A stretch of DNA of 64,000 nucleotides from Rhodoluna sp. (GCA_024641095.1 JAHEDR010000002.1:1-64000); one strand, 5' to 3'; positions 25,181 through 35,176 are shown, counted from the first letter of the stretch. Notes: generated by a model from the sequence alone, not told the origin. Made by a program: numbers and translations.

Positions 25181-25741
25181 TTAACGCAGTTTCTTGCCGC
25201 CCCGTCCTCGGTGCTCGCGATCACCCTTTACGCCTTTGCCTACACCAAGTGCCGGAGCAGTTGGTGCAACATAAGCTGCGGTGATTGCAGTTGCTGAAGT
25301 TGCGGTTGCAACGCCATCTGCATCGGTGGTTACAGTAACCAGGGTGCCAACACCTGCTTCGTTATAAACAGCAAATAGTGCAGTGCCTGCGGTTGCCGGT
25401 GCATCAAACTTCAATGAGTATGAAACAACGCTAGTTGCAGAAACATTTGCTTCAACCTTCACTGGCTTGCCGCCGGTGGTTGGCTGTGCTGCAGGAATTG
25501 CAGTTGCATCAGCAGCTAACTTGTACGCAACAAACTTTGCACCGCGAACAATCTGGCCAACGTTTGTAACTGTTGCTGGAATGTCAGTGATGTTCACAGC
25601 AACCGATGCGTGCAGGTGCTCAGCCTTGGTTTGAGTGCTGGTTGTAGTTTCGGTAGTTGCTGCAAAAGATGGGGTGACAAATGTCATTGAGAAAATCGTC
25701 GCTGCAGATGCCGCGATGATTGCTGAACGCTTCATGTTCAT
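25181..25741 (-). CDS. Secreted protein of unknown function
   Basis: A 186-aa protein not recognised as any family. It has a clear Sec signal (MKRSAIIAASAATIFSMTF, cleavage after SFA near residue 27), then a Thr-rich stretch, then an Ala/Val/Thr-rich beta-strand-like domain with two similar segments (VNITDIPATVTNVG; VVSYSLKFDAPATAGTALF). The short basic tail (GDREHRGRGGKK) is Gly/Lys/Arg-rich. It has no Cys and no anchor, so it is probably released or wall-associated. AAGG 8 nt before the ATG supports the start. Monocistronic. Confidence 0.75.
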   Translation of the reverse strand: MNMKRSAIIAASAATIFSMTFVTPSFAATTETTTSTQTKAEHLHASVAVNITDIPATVTNVGQIVRGAKFVAYKLAADATAIPAAQPTTGGKPVKVEANVSATSVVSYSLKFDAPATAGTALFAVYNEAGVGTLVTVTTDADGVATATSATAITAAYVAPTAPALGVGKGVKGDREHRGRGGKKLR

Positions 25742-25887
25742 AATTAGGACCTTTCATTAGTTCCGATCAGGGGAAATCGGATTAGTTCTAAGTTAGAAAA
25801 TTTCGCTCTGTAAAGTCGGAAAACTCAGCCACCTCCTACGGTCTATACAGAACACTCACAGGAACCCTATAAATAGGTAGCGAGCGA

Positions 25888-25893
25888 TAAACT
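25888..25893 (+). promoter_or_regulatory. Predicted -10 element for leaderless fhaA operon
   Basis: TAAACT 6 nt before the fhaA ATG at 25900. It would drive the seven-gene operon through pknB. Confidence 0.55.
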
Positions 25894-25899
25894 TGCCGA

Positions 25900-26589
25900 A
25901 TGGGCTTCTTGGATAACTTCGAAAAGGGATTGGAAAGAGTCGTAAACGGCGCTTTCACCAAGACCTTTAAGTCGGAGCTGCAGCCGGTTGAGATTTCTGG
26001 CCACATTCGCGCCGAAATGGACTCAAAAGCGTCAATTTTGAGCCGAGACCGCATTTTGGCCCCAAATACCTTCACAGTTAGCCTTTCGGTGCCTGATTTC
26101 AAGCGAATGCAGGTCTTGGGCGACTCTTTGATCACCGAATTGACCGAATTGGCCACAAAACACGCTAAAAAGCAGGGTTTTCAGTTTGGGGCGGCCCTGG
26201 CTATCAAGCTGGTCGAGGATTCAACCCTCAATCTGGGGCAGGTATCGGTTCGTTCAAATACCCAAAACCACGAGATTGAATGGATGCCGAGCCTAGATGT
26301 AGCCGATAAGCGCTTCATCTTGAAGGTGGGCCAAACCACCGTTGGGCGCGATGCCTCAGCAGACATCCAAATCACCGATAACGGCCTTAGCCGCCAGCAC
26401 TTTGCCATCATTTGGGACGGCAAGAATGCGGCAGTAAAAGACCTTGGTTCTACCAACGGAACCCGCGTCTCAGGACGCACAATTACAGAGGTGGCAATTG
26501 GTGCCGACACCCAGATTCAGGCCGGCAGCAACACCTTTATCTTCCGAGTTATTGCACGAACCGTTAACAACGACCAGGCAGTGAGTTAA
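25900..26589 (+). CDS. fhaA: FHA domain protein FhaA (DUF3662)
   Basis: A 229-aa scaffold protein binding phosphothreonine. The N-terminal DUF3662 domain (MGFLDNFEKGLERVVNGAF onwards, to about residue 125) is joined directly to a C-terminal FHA domain (about 140-215) with VGRDASADIQI, LSRQHF and LGSTNGTRV. The long central linker of mycobacterial FhaA is absent. It is the first gene of the kinase/elongasome operon and in relatives binds MurJ, coordinating lipid II export. Confidence 0.93.
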   Translation: MGFLDNFEKGLERVVNGAFTKTFKSELQPVEISGHIRAEMDSKASILSRDRILAPNTFTVSLSVPDFKRMQVLGDSLITELTELATKHAKKQGFQFGAALAIKLVEDSTLNLGQVSVRSNTQNHEIEWMPSLDVADKRFILKVGQTTVGRDASADIQITDNGLSRQHFAIIWDGKNAAVKDLGSTNGTRVSGRTITEVAIGADTQIQAGSNTFIFRVIARTVNNDQAVS

Positions 26590-27086
26590 TGAGCGAGTTA
26601 GCACTATTTATTGTTCGCACCGGCTTCTTGGCGGTGCTTTGGATTTTTATCTTCAGCATCATCTCTGTGATTCGCGCAGATTTGTTTGGACAAAAAGTTG
26701 TTAGCAAGGTTGCCTCGGCAAATGCACCTCAGGTTGTGTCTGCACCGGTTGCACCTAGTGCACCAGGCTCACTTGTGATGGAGCCAACCGGAAGCAACGC
26801 AACCAAGTTGAGCATCATCGAAGGCGACCGCACCGGCCACAACATTGCGCTTGATCGTCGTGAGTTAACCATTGGTCGTGCTGAAGATTCAGATTTGATT
26901 GTTGATGATGAGTTTGCGTCAACCCACCACGCAAAGCTAGTTCTGATTAATAACGACTGGCTGATTCAAGATCTAAATTCAACCAACGGAACATTCCTAG
27001 ATGGTGCTCGTGTTGGTACGCCTGCAGTTGTGAAACTTAACACTCCGGTGCGCGTTGGTAAAACTGTTTTTGAGTTGCGAGCTTAA
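26589..27086 (+). CDS. fhaB: FHA domain protein FhaB (FipA-like partner)
   Basis: A 165-aa protein. An N-terminal transmembrane helix (about residues 5-28) is followed by a short linker and an FHA domain with IGRAEDSDLIVDD, HHAKLV and LNSTNGTFLDG. It recognises Thr-phosphorylated partners of PknA/PknB at the membrane. Its ATG overlaps the fhaA stop by 1 bp. Confidence 0.92.
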   Translation: MSELALFIVRTGFLAVLWIFIFSIISVIRADLFGQKVVSKVASANAPQVVSAPVAPSAPGSLVMEPTGSNATKLSIIEGDRTGHNIALDRRELTIGRAEDSDLIVDDEFASTHHAKLVLINNDWLIQDLNSTNGTFLDGARVGTPAVVKLNTPVRVGKTVFELRA

Positions 27087-27097
27087 GGCCAAACCTC

Positions 27098-28351
27098 TTG
27101 TCAATTAAGACTGTTAGCTTTGCGGCATCCGACATTGGTCGGATTCGTTCTAGCAACCAGGATTCCGGTTACGCCGGTTACAACATGTTCTTCGTTGCCG
27201 ACGGCATGGGTGGTCACGCAGGTGGTGACATTGCATCTGCACTTTGCACTCAGCGCATTGCAACAATCGATACCGTTTATGAAACTGCGGAAGATGCAAG
27301 CAAAGCACTAATCGATATCGTTTGGGAAGCCAACGGTGTGCTTGGTGCAACTGCACAGGCTCACCCGGAACTTGCCGGTATGGGTACAACTTTTTCTGGA
27401 ATCATTTTCACCGGAACAAAAGTTACCGTTGGTCACATTGGTGACTCAAGAATTTATCTTGCACGTGATGGCGAAGTTTCACAGATTACTTCAGACCACA
27501 CATTCGTACAGCGCTTGGTTGACACCGGCCGCATCACTCCTGCAGAAGCCCTAGTTCACCCGCGCCGCTCAGTGTTGATGCGCGTTCTTGGTGACGTTGA
27601 AGAATTCCCAGATGTTGATACCTTCACAATGGATGCCAAGCCAGGTGACCGCTGGTTGCTTTGCTCCGACGGGCTTTCTGGCGTGGTACCACCAGAGATT
27701 GCCGAACGCATCTTGCTTAGCAAAATGGATTCACGCGAAGCAAGCGAACTACTTGTTGGTGAAGCATTGGAGTTTGGTGCACCAGACAACGTGACCGTTG
27801 TGGTTGTAGATGTAATTGCATCTGAGTTGCAAACAGATTTCGTTGCAAGCCCTCGCTTTGTTGGTTCGGCCGCAAACGAGGTTGTGATTGAAGAGCGCAA
27901 GGGAAGCCGCACTCTTAGAATTCTGAACCCGCTTAATCTTCTTGAACTTCTCAAAAAAGTTGATAGCCCAGAGAGCTACGTTCCGGAATCTGACGAGTAC
28001 CTAGAGAAAATTATTCGCGAGGCCAAGCGCCGCATTTGGTGGCGCAAGATTCGCCAACTGCTTACTGTGACCGCTCTGCTTGTTGCAGTTGTGTTTGGTG
28101 TGATTGCGGCTTACGACTACACGCAAACCCGCTACTACGTTGGCGTTCTCAATGACCGCGTGACTATTTATAAGGGCGTAAAAGAATCACTAGGCCCGTT
28201 GATGCTTTCTTCTCCTTATAAGCAGAGTGACCTAAGCATCTCTCAGTTGAACAGCTACCAAATCAATTTGCTAGAGCGCACCATCACCGCAACAGATCTT
28301 GAAGATGCTAAACGCATTTTGAAGCTGTTGGAATCGAGCGTGGCTAAATGA
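27098..28351 (+). CDS. pstP: PP2C-type Ser/Thr protein phosphatase
   Basis: A 417-aa phosphatase that reverses PknA/PknB phosphorylation. The catalytic PP2C domain (about residues 5-235) has SNQDSGYAG, VADGMGGHAGGDIAS, VGHIGDSR and GAPDNVTVV, which provide the metal-binding Asp residues. A cytoplasmic linker, one transmembrane helix at about 322-342 and a short (about 70-aa) extracellular tail follow. The start is TTG at 27098, with AAGG about 9 nt upstream. Translationally coupled to rodA. Confidence 0.94.
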   Translation: MSIKTVSFAASDIGRIRSSNQDSGYAGYNMFFVADGMGGHAGGDIASALCTQRIATIDTVYETAEDASKALIDIVWEANGVLGATAQAHPELAGMGTTFSGIIFTGTKVTVGHIGDSRIYLARDGEVSQITSDHTFVQRLVDTGRITPAEALVHPRRSVLMRVLGDVEEFPDVDTFTMDAKPGDRWLLCSDGLSGVVPPEIAERILLSKMDSREASELLVGEALEFGAPDNVTVVVVDVIASELQTDFVASPRFVGSAANEVVIEERKGSRTLRILNPLNLLELLKKVDSPESYVPESDEYLEKIIREAKRRIWWRKIRQLLTVTALLVAVVFGVIAAYDYTQTRYYVGVLNDRVTIYKGVKESLGPLMLSSPYKQSDLSISQLNSYQINLLERTITATDLEDAKRILKLLESSVAK

Positions 28352-29724
28352 GTAACTTACTTACCGGCGCGATTCCAAAGATTGTGCGCGTGGTTCCACG
28401 CAACAGAAACATTGAAGCGCTTTTGCTTTTGTTCGCGGTTGGTTTGAATGCATTTGAACTGGCGCAGATTCAGCTTTCACTGCTTGAGGTGTTGAACGCA
28501 GATTTTTTCTTGTACTGGTTGCCGCCTGCAGTATTGGCTTTTGTAATTCACGTCATTCTGCGAAACCGCGCCAGCGAGGCAGACCCAATGATTCTGCCGA
28601 TTGCTCTCGTGCTAAATGGCCTAGGGCTTTCCATGATCTACCGCCTTGACCTTGGTTCAATAGCCAACGGTGGCACCGAGCTATTTGGCATGAAGCAGGT
28701 TATTTGGACCGTGATTGCCATGGCCTTTGCTGCCGCGGTAATCATTTACGTGCCAAGCCACCTGTTCTTGCGCCGCTACGTTTACGTCTCAATGTTCATT
28801 GGTATTGCCCTGCTTTTGGCCCCAAGCCTGCCTCTGATAGGCCGAAGCATCAACGGTGCCCGCCTGTGGATTGGCATTGGCCCGTTTACCTTCCAACCTG
28901 GTGAGTTAGCCAAGATTGCCCTGACCGTATTCTTTGCCGGCTATCTGGTTACCCGCCGCGAGTCCCTGGCCCTAACCGGCCGCAAGGTGCTTGGGCTACG
29001 CATTCCTCGTGCCCGCGAACTTGGCCCAATCTTGGTTATCTGGGCCGCCAGCCTCTTGGTTTTGGTGCTCCAACGCGACCTTGGTACCTCGCTGCTCTAC
29101 TTTGGCCTATTTATTGTGCTGGTCTACGTGGCAACCGGCCGCTCAATCTACGTGATCGTGGGAATGACCATGTTCATCACCGGCGCCCTAGTGGCCAGCC
29201 GCATCATGGATTACGTATCGGGTCGTTTTGATTCTTGGCTAAACCCGTTTGATTCAAAAAACTACGATGCGGTGGGTGGCAGTTACCAGCTTGCGCAGGG
29301 CATTTTTGGTTTGGCGCACGGAAATCTTTTGGGCACCGGTTTGGGTGGCGGAATTCCGCACCTGGTGCCACTTGCCGAGAGCGACTTCATTATTGCCTCG
29401 CTTGGTGAAGAGCTTGGCCTGGTTGGCATGTTCGCGATTCTTGGTCTTTACCTTTTGTTTGTGGCGCGCGGATTGCGCATTGGTTTTATTCACCCCGACG
29501 ATTTCTCTAAGTTGTTGGCAACCGGTTTGTCATTTGTAATTGCACTTCAGTGCTTCATTGTTATTGGTGGAGTTACCCGCGTTGTGCCACTGACCGGTTT
29601 GACTACTCCGCTGCTTGCCGCCGGTGGTTCATCATTACTTGCAAACTGGATCATCGTTGGCGTTCTGCTTAGAGTTTCCGACAGCATTGGTGCCGGCGAA
29701 AAAGTTATTGGCGGTGGTCGCTAA
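28348..29724 (+). CDS. rodA: SEDS peptidoglycan glycosyltransferase, RodA/FtsW family
   Basis: A 458-aa, 10-helix SEDS polymerase that polymerises lipid II during elongation. It has FQPGELAKI and the conserved extracytoplasmic loop with ESDFIIASLGEELGLVG. Its place between pstP and pbpA matches actinobacterial rodA. The ATGA overlap with pstP and the 1-bp overlap with pbpA fit equimolar production with its partner transpeptidase. Confidence 0.93.
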   Translation: MSNLLTGAIPKIVRVVPRNRNIEALLLLFAVGLNAFELAQIQLSLLEVLNADFFLYWLPPAVLAFVIHVILRNRASEADPMILPIALVLNGLGLSMIYRLDLGSIANGGTELFGMKQVIWTVIAMAFAAAVIIYVPSHLFLRRYVYVSMFIGIALLLAPSLPLIGRSINGARLWIGIGPFTFQPGELAKIALTVFFAGYLVTRRESLALTGRKVLGLRIPRARELGPILVIWAASLLVLVLQRDLGTSLLYFGLFIVLVYVATGRSIYVIVGMTMFITGALVASRIMDYVSGRFDSWLNPFDSKNYDAVGGSYQLAQGIFGLAHGNLLGTGLGGGIPHLVPLAESDFIIASLGEELGLVGMFAILGLYLLFVARGLRIGFIHPDDFSKLLATGLSFVIALQCFIVIGGVTRVVPLTGLTTPLLAAGGSSLLANWIIVGVLLRVSDSIGAGEKVIGGGR

Positions 29725-31172
29725 TGAATCGTGAACTCAAGCGTGTAAGTTTTGTAATTTTTGCAATGTTCCTAAGTTTGTTTGTTGCAACCACAGGCAT
29801 TCAAATTATTGGTGCCGACGCATACTCACAAGATCAGCACAACGTTCGCTCGGCATACGACAGCTACAAAACTCAGCGCGGTGCAATCTTGGTAGATGGC
29901 CAACCAATTGTTGAATCAGTGAAGACCGATGACATCTACCGCTACCAGCGCGTCTACAAAGACGAAATGTATTCTGCGGTTACTGGTTTCTTTAGTTTGT
30001 ACCAAGGTTCAACCGGGCTCGAATCGGCAATGGGTTCATACCTAACTGGTAAAAATTCATCCCAGTTCTTTGAACAAATCAGTGCACTACTTTCTGGTAA
30101 TCCAGTTCAAGGTGCATCGGTTGAATTAACAATTGACCCGGTTGTGCAGAAAGCAGCCTGGGATGCACTCGGAAGCAAAAAGGGTGCGGTAGTTGCAATT
30201 GACCCTAAGACCGGAAACATTCTTGCAATGGTTTCTAAGCCGGGCTTTGATGCAAATCTTCTTGCCGTGCACTTGGGCGAAGAATCAAACGCAAACTACA
30301 AAGCGTTGCTTGAAGACAAAGATGGACCGCTACTAAACCGCGCAGCAAACGAACTTTACGCACCGGGTTCTGTATTCAAGGTCATCATGGCGACTGCTGC
30401 AGTTGAATCTGGTCAGTACACCAAAGATTCAACCTTCCCCAACCCAACCAAGTTCCAATTGCCTGGCACAAATGTTTACGTGCAAAACTCGGGTGAAGGT
30501 AAGTGTGGTGGCAAGGGCACGGTTTCAATCGCAGATGCAGTTCGTCTATCGTGCAACGTGCCAATGGCTCAGCTAGGTATTGCTCTTGGTCAAGACCGCA
30601 TTCGCGCTCAGGCCGAACTTTTTGGTTTTGGCAAAAAGGTTAAGTACCCAATGACCTCAACTGCCAGTATTTACCCGTCAAACATGGACGACGCCCAGAC
30701 TGGCCTTTCAGCCTTTGGTCAGTACGACGACCGCACCAACCCGCTACAGATGGCAATGGTTTCGGCGGCTATCGCAAACCAGGGTGTGCTCATGAAACCA
30801 AACTTGGTTGAGAATGTTTTGTCCTCGAACCTATCGGTGTTGGCACAACCGCAACCAGAAATTTTCTCTCAGCCAATGTCACAGGCAACTGCGCAATCAG
30901 TTAAAGAAATGATGATTGGTGCGGTGTCGCGCGGTGTATCTGGCAACGCAAGAATTCAAGACGTGTTGGTTGCCGGTAAAACCGGAACCGCGCAAAACGG
31001 TAAGGGCCAACCGTACACACTTTGGTTCACAGGTTTTGCACCAGCAGACAACCCACAGGTTGCAGTAGCTGTTGTGATTGCAGATGGTGGCGGGCAAGGT
31101 CAGGGTGGCGTTGGTAACTCACTCGCTGCGCCGGTTGCTAGAAAAGTTATGGAGGCGGTGTTGCGCAAGTGA
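29724..31172 (+). CDS. pbpA: Penicillin-binding protein 2 type transpeptidase
   Basis: A 482-aa class B PBP that cross-links peptidoglycan as partner of RodA. It has one N-terminal transmembrane helix (about residues 8-28), a short dimerisation region and a transpeptidase domain with the SxxK motif APGSVFKV near residue 213, SxN as LSCN near 273 and KTG as VAGKTGTAQ near 418. All three catalytic motifs are intact. It ends in a GTGA overlap with pknA. Confidence 0.94.
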   Translation: MNRELKRVSFVIFAMFLSLFVATTGIQIIGADAYSQDQHNVRSAYDSYKTQRGAILVDGQPIVESVKTDDIYRYQRVYKDEMYSAVTGFFSLYQGSTGLESAMGSYLTGKNSSQFFEQISALLSGNPVQGASVELTIDPVVQKAAWDALGSKKGAVVAIDPKTGNILAMVSKPGFDANLLAVHLGEESNANYKALLEDKDGPLLNRAANELYAPGSVFKVIMATAAVESGQYTKDSTFPNPTKFQLPGTNVYVQNSGEGKCGGKGTVSIADAVRLSCNVPMAQLGIALGQDRIRAQAELFGFGKKVKYPMTSTASIYPSNMDDAQTGLSAFGQYDDRTNPLQMAMVSAAIANQGVLMKPNLVENVLSSNLSVLAQPQPEIFSQPMSQATAQSVKEMMIGAVSRGVSGNARIQDVLVAGKTGTAQNGKGQPYTLWFTGFAPADNPQVAVAVVIADGGGQGQGGVGNSLAAPVARKVMEAVLRK

Positions 31173-32527
31173 AGCCAGAAGCAGGGCAACTCTACGGTGG
31201 CCGATACAAACTAATTTCTAGAATCGCAATTGGCGGTATGGGTGAAGTTTGGCACGCGCAAGACGACGTGATTCTTCGCGACGTTGCAATCAAAATTCTG
31301 AAGCAGGAATACATGGGTGATCCTGGGTTCCTTGAGCGCTTCCGCACCGAGGCACGTCACGCTGCAATGGTTAACCACGAAGGCATCGCAAATGTTTATG
31401 ACTACGGTGAAGACGGTGGCTCTGCTTATCTAGTTATGGAACTCGTTCCGGGCGATTCACTTGCACGAATTCTTGAAGTTGAAAAATCTCTTTCTGGTGA
31501 GCGCGTGCTGGATATCATTGCGCAAACATCTCGCGCACTTTATGAGGCGCACCAAGCCGGTCTAGTTCACCGCGATGTGAAACCTGGAAACCTTTTAATC
31601 ACTCCAGACGGTCACGTAAAAATTACTGACTTTGGTATCGCCCGCGTTGCTGACCAAGTTGGTTTAACTGCAACCGGTCAGGTAATGGGAACCGTGCAGT
31701 ACCTTGCACCGGAACAAGCAACCGGTAAGCCTGCAACACCATCAACCGATATTTATTCACTTGGAATTGTTGCTTACGAAGCTCTTGCCGGTAAGCGTCC
31801 ATTCACCGGTGAATCGCAAATGGAAATCGCAATGGCGCAAATCAACAAGACTCCGCCTGCACTGCCAGAAACCGTTGATCCAAGAATTGCAAACCTAGTG
31901 ATGTCATGTTTGGCCAAGAAGCCAAACCAGCGCCCAGAAAGCGCGTTGGCCCTGGCCAAGCGCGCCGAGTCTCTAATGAGTACTGCACCGCGTCAATCTG
32001 CGGCAACAACTTTGATTCAACAGGCGCCTCAGGTTACCGATCGAACTGCGGTGATTGAACTTGCACCAGATACCAACCCAACTCAAAAGCCGCCTGTGGT
32101 TTGGCCCTGGTTTGTGCTGATTGGCGCGCTTGGTGCCACCGCAATTTCTGTTGTCGTTGCCATCATCGTGACTTCAATGCAGCCAACCCTGCCAACCTGG
32201 TCGCAGCAGCCTTACCCATCTAGCACCGGAGGCACAGCCAGCCCGGGTGCCTCTGGTGCCCCGGTCGTAGTGCTACTGGCCGATGTTGAAGGCCTAAATG
32301 TCGCCGAGGTCTCGGCCGAGCTAAGTGCCAAAGGTCTGCTGGTAACGGCTGTGCCAGGTGAGGTAGTCGCCGCTGGTGATGAGCGCGTAATGACCGTTTA
32401 CGACGCCTCGCCGCTTGGCACTTTGGCCGCGGGTAGTGAGATTGTGATCACCTATTACGTTGCCGATACCGGAGTGACCGAGGAGCCAACTCCTAGCGCT
32501 TCTCCTTCTCCTTCGGCCACGCAGTAG
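31169..32527 (+). CDS. pknA: Ser/Thr protein kinase PknA with a PASTA-like extracellular domain
   Basis: A 452-aa receptor-type Hanks kinase. The kinase domain (about residues 12-270) has the Gly loop IGGMGEVW, catalytic Lys in [13 protein letters not shown] and DFGIARV. One transmembrane helix is at about 311-335. The extracellular part (about 365-435) reads as a single PASTA-like unit ([20 protein letters not shown] onwards), unlike mycobacterial PknA, which lacks one. Starts at GTG. Confidence 0.92.
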   Translation: MKPEAGQLYGGRYKLISRIAIGGMGEVWHAQDDVILRDVAIKILKQEYMGDPGFLERFRTEARHAAMVNHEGIANVYDYGEDGGSAYLVMELVPGDSLARILEVEKSLSGERVLDIIAQTSRALYEAHQAGLVHRDVKPGNLLITPDGHVKITDFGIARVADQVGLTATGQVMGTVQYLAPEQATGKPATPSTDIYSLGIVAYEALAGKRPFTGESQMEIAMAQINKTPPALPETVDPRIANLVMSCLAKKPNQRPESALALAKRAESLMSTAPRQSAATTLIQQAPQVTDRTAVIELAPDTNPTQKPPVVWPWFVLIGALGATAISVVVAIIVTSMQPTLPTWSQQPYPSSTGGTASPGASGAPVVVLLADVEGLNVAEVSAELSAKGLLVTAVPGEVVAAGDERVMTVYDASPLGTLAAGSEIVITYYVADTGVTEEPTPSASPSPSATQ

Positions 32528-32547
32528 ATTCCCAGAGAACGTCCAGA

Positions 32548-32587
32548 AACCCCCGATTAGACTGGGGGTTCGAGCGCTTTTTGCGCT
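32548..32587 (+). other. Paired hairpins between pknA and pknB
   Basis: Stem 1 is AACCCCC/GGGGGTT with loop GATTAGACT (32548-32570). Stem 2 is AGCGC/GCGCT with a T5 loop (32573-32587). No T tract follows, so they are unlikely to be a full terminator. They may set pknA/pknB stoichiometry or protect a 3' end. The pknB ribosome site AGAGGAG follows. Confidence 0.5.
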
Positions 32588-32604
32588 AAAAGAGGAGCAA
32601 GTAA

Positions 32605-34485
32605 TTGACTGAAAACCAGCGGGTAATCGCCGGTCGCTACGAACTAGGCAACCTAATCGGACGCGGCGGCATGGCCGACGTTTACGAAGGTGTTGACACT
32701 CGCCTAGGCCGCACAGTTGCGGTTAAGTTGCTCAAGTCAGATCTTGCAAACGACCCAGCCTTTGAAGCCCGATTCCGTCAAGAGGCTCAGGCCTCGGCAC
32801 GCATGGGTCACCCAACCATCGTTCGTGTTTACGATGCCGGCGAAGAAGTAACCACAGATGTGCACGGCAACCAGCACAAGTTTCCGTTCATTGTTATGGA
32901 GTACGTAAAAGGTCAGCTGCTGCGCGACCTGCTGCACGAACGTCGTTTGACTCGTCAAGAAGCTTTGGATTACACCATCGGTGTTCTAACCGCCTTGGAA
33001 TTTTCACACCGTGCAGGCGTCGTGCACCGCGACATTAAGTCTGCGAACATCATGATCAACGAAGCCAACCAGGTTAAGGTCATGGACTTTGGAATTGCTC
33101 GCGCGGTTTCAGATTCTTCGGCAACCATGGCGCACACCTCGGGCATTGTTGGCACTGCACAGTACTTCTCACCAGAGCAGGCAAAGGGCGAAAGCGTTGA
33201 TGCTCGCACCGATCTTTACTCAACCGGTGTACTGCTTTATGAAATGCTTTGCGGTCGTCCGCCATTTAAGGGCGAGAGCGCGGTATCGGTTGCGTACCAA
33301 CACGTTTCAGAACCAGTTGTTCCACCGTCACAGTTTGACGAAACAATTTCTGCAGAACTAGACGCAGTTGTGTTGCGCGCACTGGCTAAAGATCGCGAAG
33401 AGCGTTTTCAGAGTGCCGAGGAATTCCGTGAGCACCTAATTGCTGCGGTAAACGGTTCGCCAGAAACAATTGCAACACCGGTTGTTTCACCAAACGCAAC
33501 TACTGCGTGGTCACTTGATACCGAGGAAGAAGTTGCCTCACCGGTAGAAGTTGCCGAGGACGATTTTGAAGCACTGCTTGGAGACTTGGGCGGCAACCGC
33601 ACCACAGTTATTCCATCAGTTGCAGAACCAATTAAGAATGTTGCATCAACTCCTGCGTGGGACGATCTACGCACGCCAGCAACAAACCCGTTTTCTACTT
33701 TGGGCGTTGAGCTGCCAACCCAGACCGGTTCAACTCCTGCACCGTTACTGGCCAACATTAATAAGCCTTCTAAGGGTTTGATGTGGACCGTTGGCTCTGC
33801 AGTTTCTGTAGTTCTAGTTGGTTTGATTGTTTGGTTGTTTGCGTTTGGTAACTTCAACCTAAATGTTGTACCTGGTGGCGGTATTGCAGTTGCCAACGTT
33901 GTTGGTTCAACTTACGACGATGGTTACAACGTTCTTACAGCACAGGGTTTGTTGGTTTCAAAAGTTTCAGAACCAAATGACACAATTCCTGCCGACACAA
34001 TTATTCGAACCGATCCAATTGCGGGAACCGCTGTTGGTGATCGTCAAGTAATTACCGTTTATGTTTCATCGGGTGCTAACCAAGTTAAGGTTCCAAGTTT
34101 GGTTGGACTCACCGAGTCTGAGGCTGCAGGAGTGTTGGCAACATTTAAGTTGACGCTCGGCACAATCACTCAAGGTAACTCTGGTTCAGTTGAGGCCGGC
34201 AAGGTTATTGAAACCATTCCTGGTTTGAACATGCAGGTCGCGGAAGGCACAGCAATTAACCTTGTTATTTCAAACGGCAAGGTTATGGTTCCTGATGTTC
34301 GCAATCTTTCAATCAGCGATGCACGCAATGCTTTGAGTGCTCCTGATGTTGCGCTTCCGGTTTCAATCACAACGCGCGACACCTGTACCGGTGCTGCGGG
34401 AACAATTGTGGTTGATCAGTCAATCGCTCCAGGACTTGCCAAGCAAGGCAGCGCGATTATTTTGTATGTTGGATGTGCTGGCTAA
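32605..34485 (+). CDS. pknB: Ser/Thr protein kinase PknB with three PASTA domains
   Basis: A 626-aa receptor kinase sensing muropeptides or lipid II and controlling envelope growth. The kinase domain (about residues 11-275) has IGRGGMADVYEG, catalytic Lys in AVKLLK, HRDIKSAN and DFGIARA. An acidic, phosphorylatable juxtamembrane linker leads to one transmembrane helix at about 392-415. Three PASTA repeats follow (about 425-490, 491-555, 556-625), where mycobacterial PknB has four. The start is TTG with AGGAG 8 nt upstream. Confidence 0.95.
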   Translation: MTENQRVIAGRYELGNLIGRGGMADVYEGVDTRLGRTVAVKLLKSDLANDPAFEARFRQEAQASARMGHPTIVRVYDAGEEVTTDVHGNQHKFPFIVMEYVKGQLLRDLLHERRLTRQEALDYTIGVLTALEFSHRAGVVHRDIKSANIMINEANQVKVMDFGIARAVSDSSATMAHTSGIVGTAQYFSPEQAKGESVDARTDLYSTGVLLYEMLCGRPPFKGESAVSVAYQHVSEPVVPPSQFDETISAELDAVVLRALAKDREERFQSAEEFREHLIAAVNGSPETIATPVVSPNATTAWSLDTEEEVASPVEVAEDDFEALLGDLGGNRTTVIPSVAEPIKNVASTPAWDDLRTPATNPFSTLGVELPTQTGSTPAPLLANINKPSKGLMWTVGSAVSVVLVGLIVWLFAFGNFNLNVVPGGGIAVANVVGSTYDDGYNVLTAQGLLVSKVSEPNDTIPADTIIRTDPIAGTAVGDRQVITVYVSSGANQVKVPSLVGLTESEAAGVLATFKLTLGTITQGNSGSVEAGKVIETIPGLNMQVAEGTAINLVISNGKVMVPDVRNLSISDARNALSAPDVALPVSITTRDTCTGAAGTIVVDQSIAPGLAKQGSAIILYVGCAG

Positions 34486-34486
34486 A

Positions 34487-35143
34487 TTAAGCCAAGTTAA
34501 CTAATGGGCTTAGCTGCGCGCCTTTGGCAGCAGCGCCTACAACACCGATTGATTCCAACCAGTTGCCCAGCATCTGGTAACCAGATTCGGTAAGCACGCT
34601 CTCTGGGTGGAACTGCACTCCGTAAATTGGCAAACTCTTGTGCTGCAGACCCATGATCACACCGCCCTGCGAGGTCTCGCTCTTGCCGGTGCGCGCGGTC
34701 ACAATCAGGTCATCCGGCACAGTGCCGTCTACAACTGCAAGCGAGTGGTATCGGGTTGCATTGAAGTTTTGTTTGATGCCCTTGAAGATTAGCGAGTCAT
34801 CGTGAGTCACGATTGAGGTTTTGCCGTGCATCAGTTCTGGTGCGCTGGTGACGGTGGCGCCCATAGCCTCGGCAATTGACTGGTGGCCAAGGCAAACGCC
34901 AAATACTGGCTGGCCGCTCTTTAGGGCAAGCTTTACGGTTGGAATGCTCAGGCCGGCTTCGGCGGGGGTGCCAGGGCCCGGGCTAATCAGCACCGCGTCG
35001 TACTTGCTTAAGAGTTCTGGCAAATCGGCTTCGGCAACACAGTCATTGCGCAACACCTCGGTCTGCGCGCCAAGCTGCTGCAGATAGCCGTTGAGTGTGT
35101 AGACAAAGCTGTCGTAGTTGTCTAGAACCAGGATTTTTACCAT
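34487..35143 (-). CDS. pabA: Glutamine amidotransferase subunit of anthranilate/aminodeoxychorismate synthase
   Basis: A 218-aa class I glutamine amidotransferase supplying ammonia for anthranilate (tryptophan) or aminodeoxychorismate (folate) synthesis. Motifs are ISPGPGTP near residue 52, the catalytic Cys in FGVCLGHQS near 81, and His/Glu in VQFHPESVLTE near 175. The pabA/trpG choice cannot be made from sequence. Its location between pknB and crgA matches other actinobacteria. It stops 1 bp from the convergent pknB stop. Confidence 0.92.
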   Translation of the reverse strand: MVKILVLDNYDSFVYTLNGYLQQLGAQTEVLRNDCVAEADLPELLSKYDAVLISPGPGTPAEAGLSIPTVKLALKSGQPVFGVCLGHQSIAEAMGATVTSAPELMHGKTSIVTHDDSLIFKGIKQNFNATRYHSLAVVDGTVPDDLIVTARTGKSETSQGGVIMGLQHKSLPIYGVQFHPESVLTESGYQMLGNWLESIGVVGAAAKGAQLSPLVNLA

Positions 35144-35163
35144 TTGCCTAAATCCTACTTTGT

Positions 35164-35169
35164 TAGACT
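35164..35169 (+). promoter_or_regulatory. Predicted -10 element for leaderless crgA
   Basis: TAGACT 7 nt before the crgA ATG, with no ribosome site. It lies in the 33-bp gap to the divergent pabA start. Confidence 0.6.
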
Positions 35170-35176
35170 ATTCAGC

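Noticed and set aside
25094-25297. A 67-codon plus-strand ORF starting within the trhO terminator
   Set aside because: It overlaps the terminator and the antisense end of the secreted-protein gene, has no ribosome site and has no coding-like composition.
34486-34520. Possible terminator between pknB and pabA (TAAGCC/GGGCTTA)
   Set aside because: A short stem with a 12-nt loop and no T tract on either strand.
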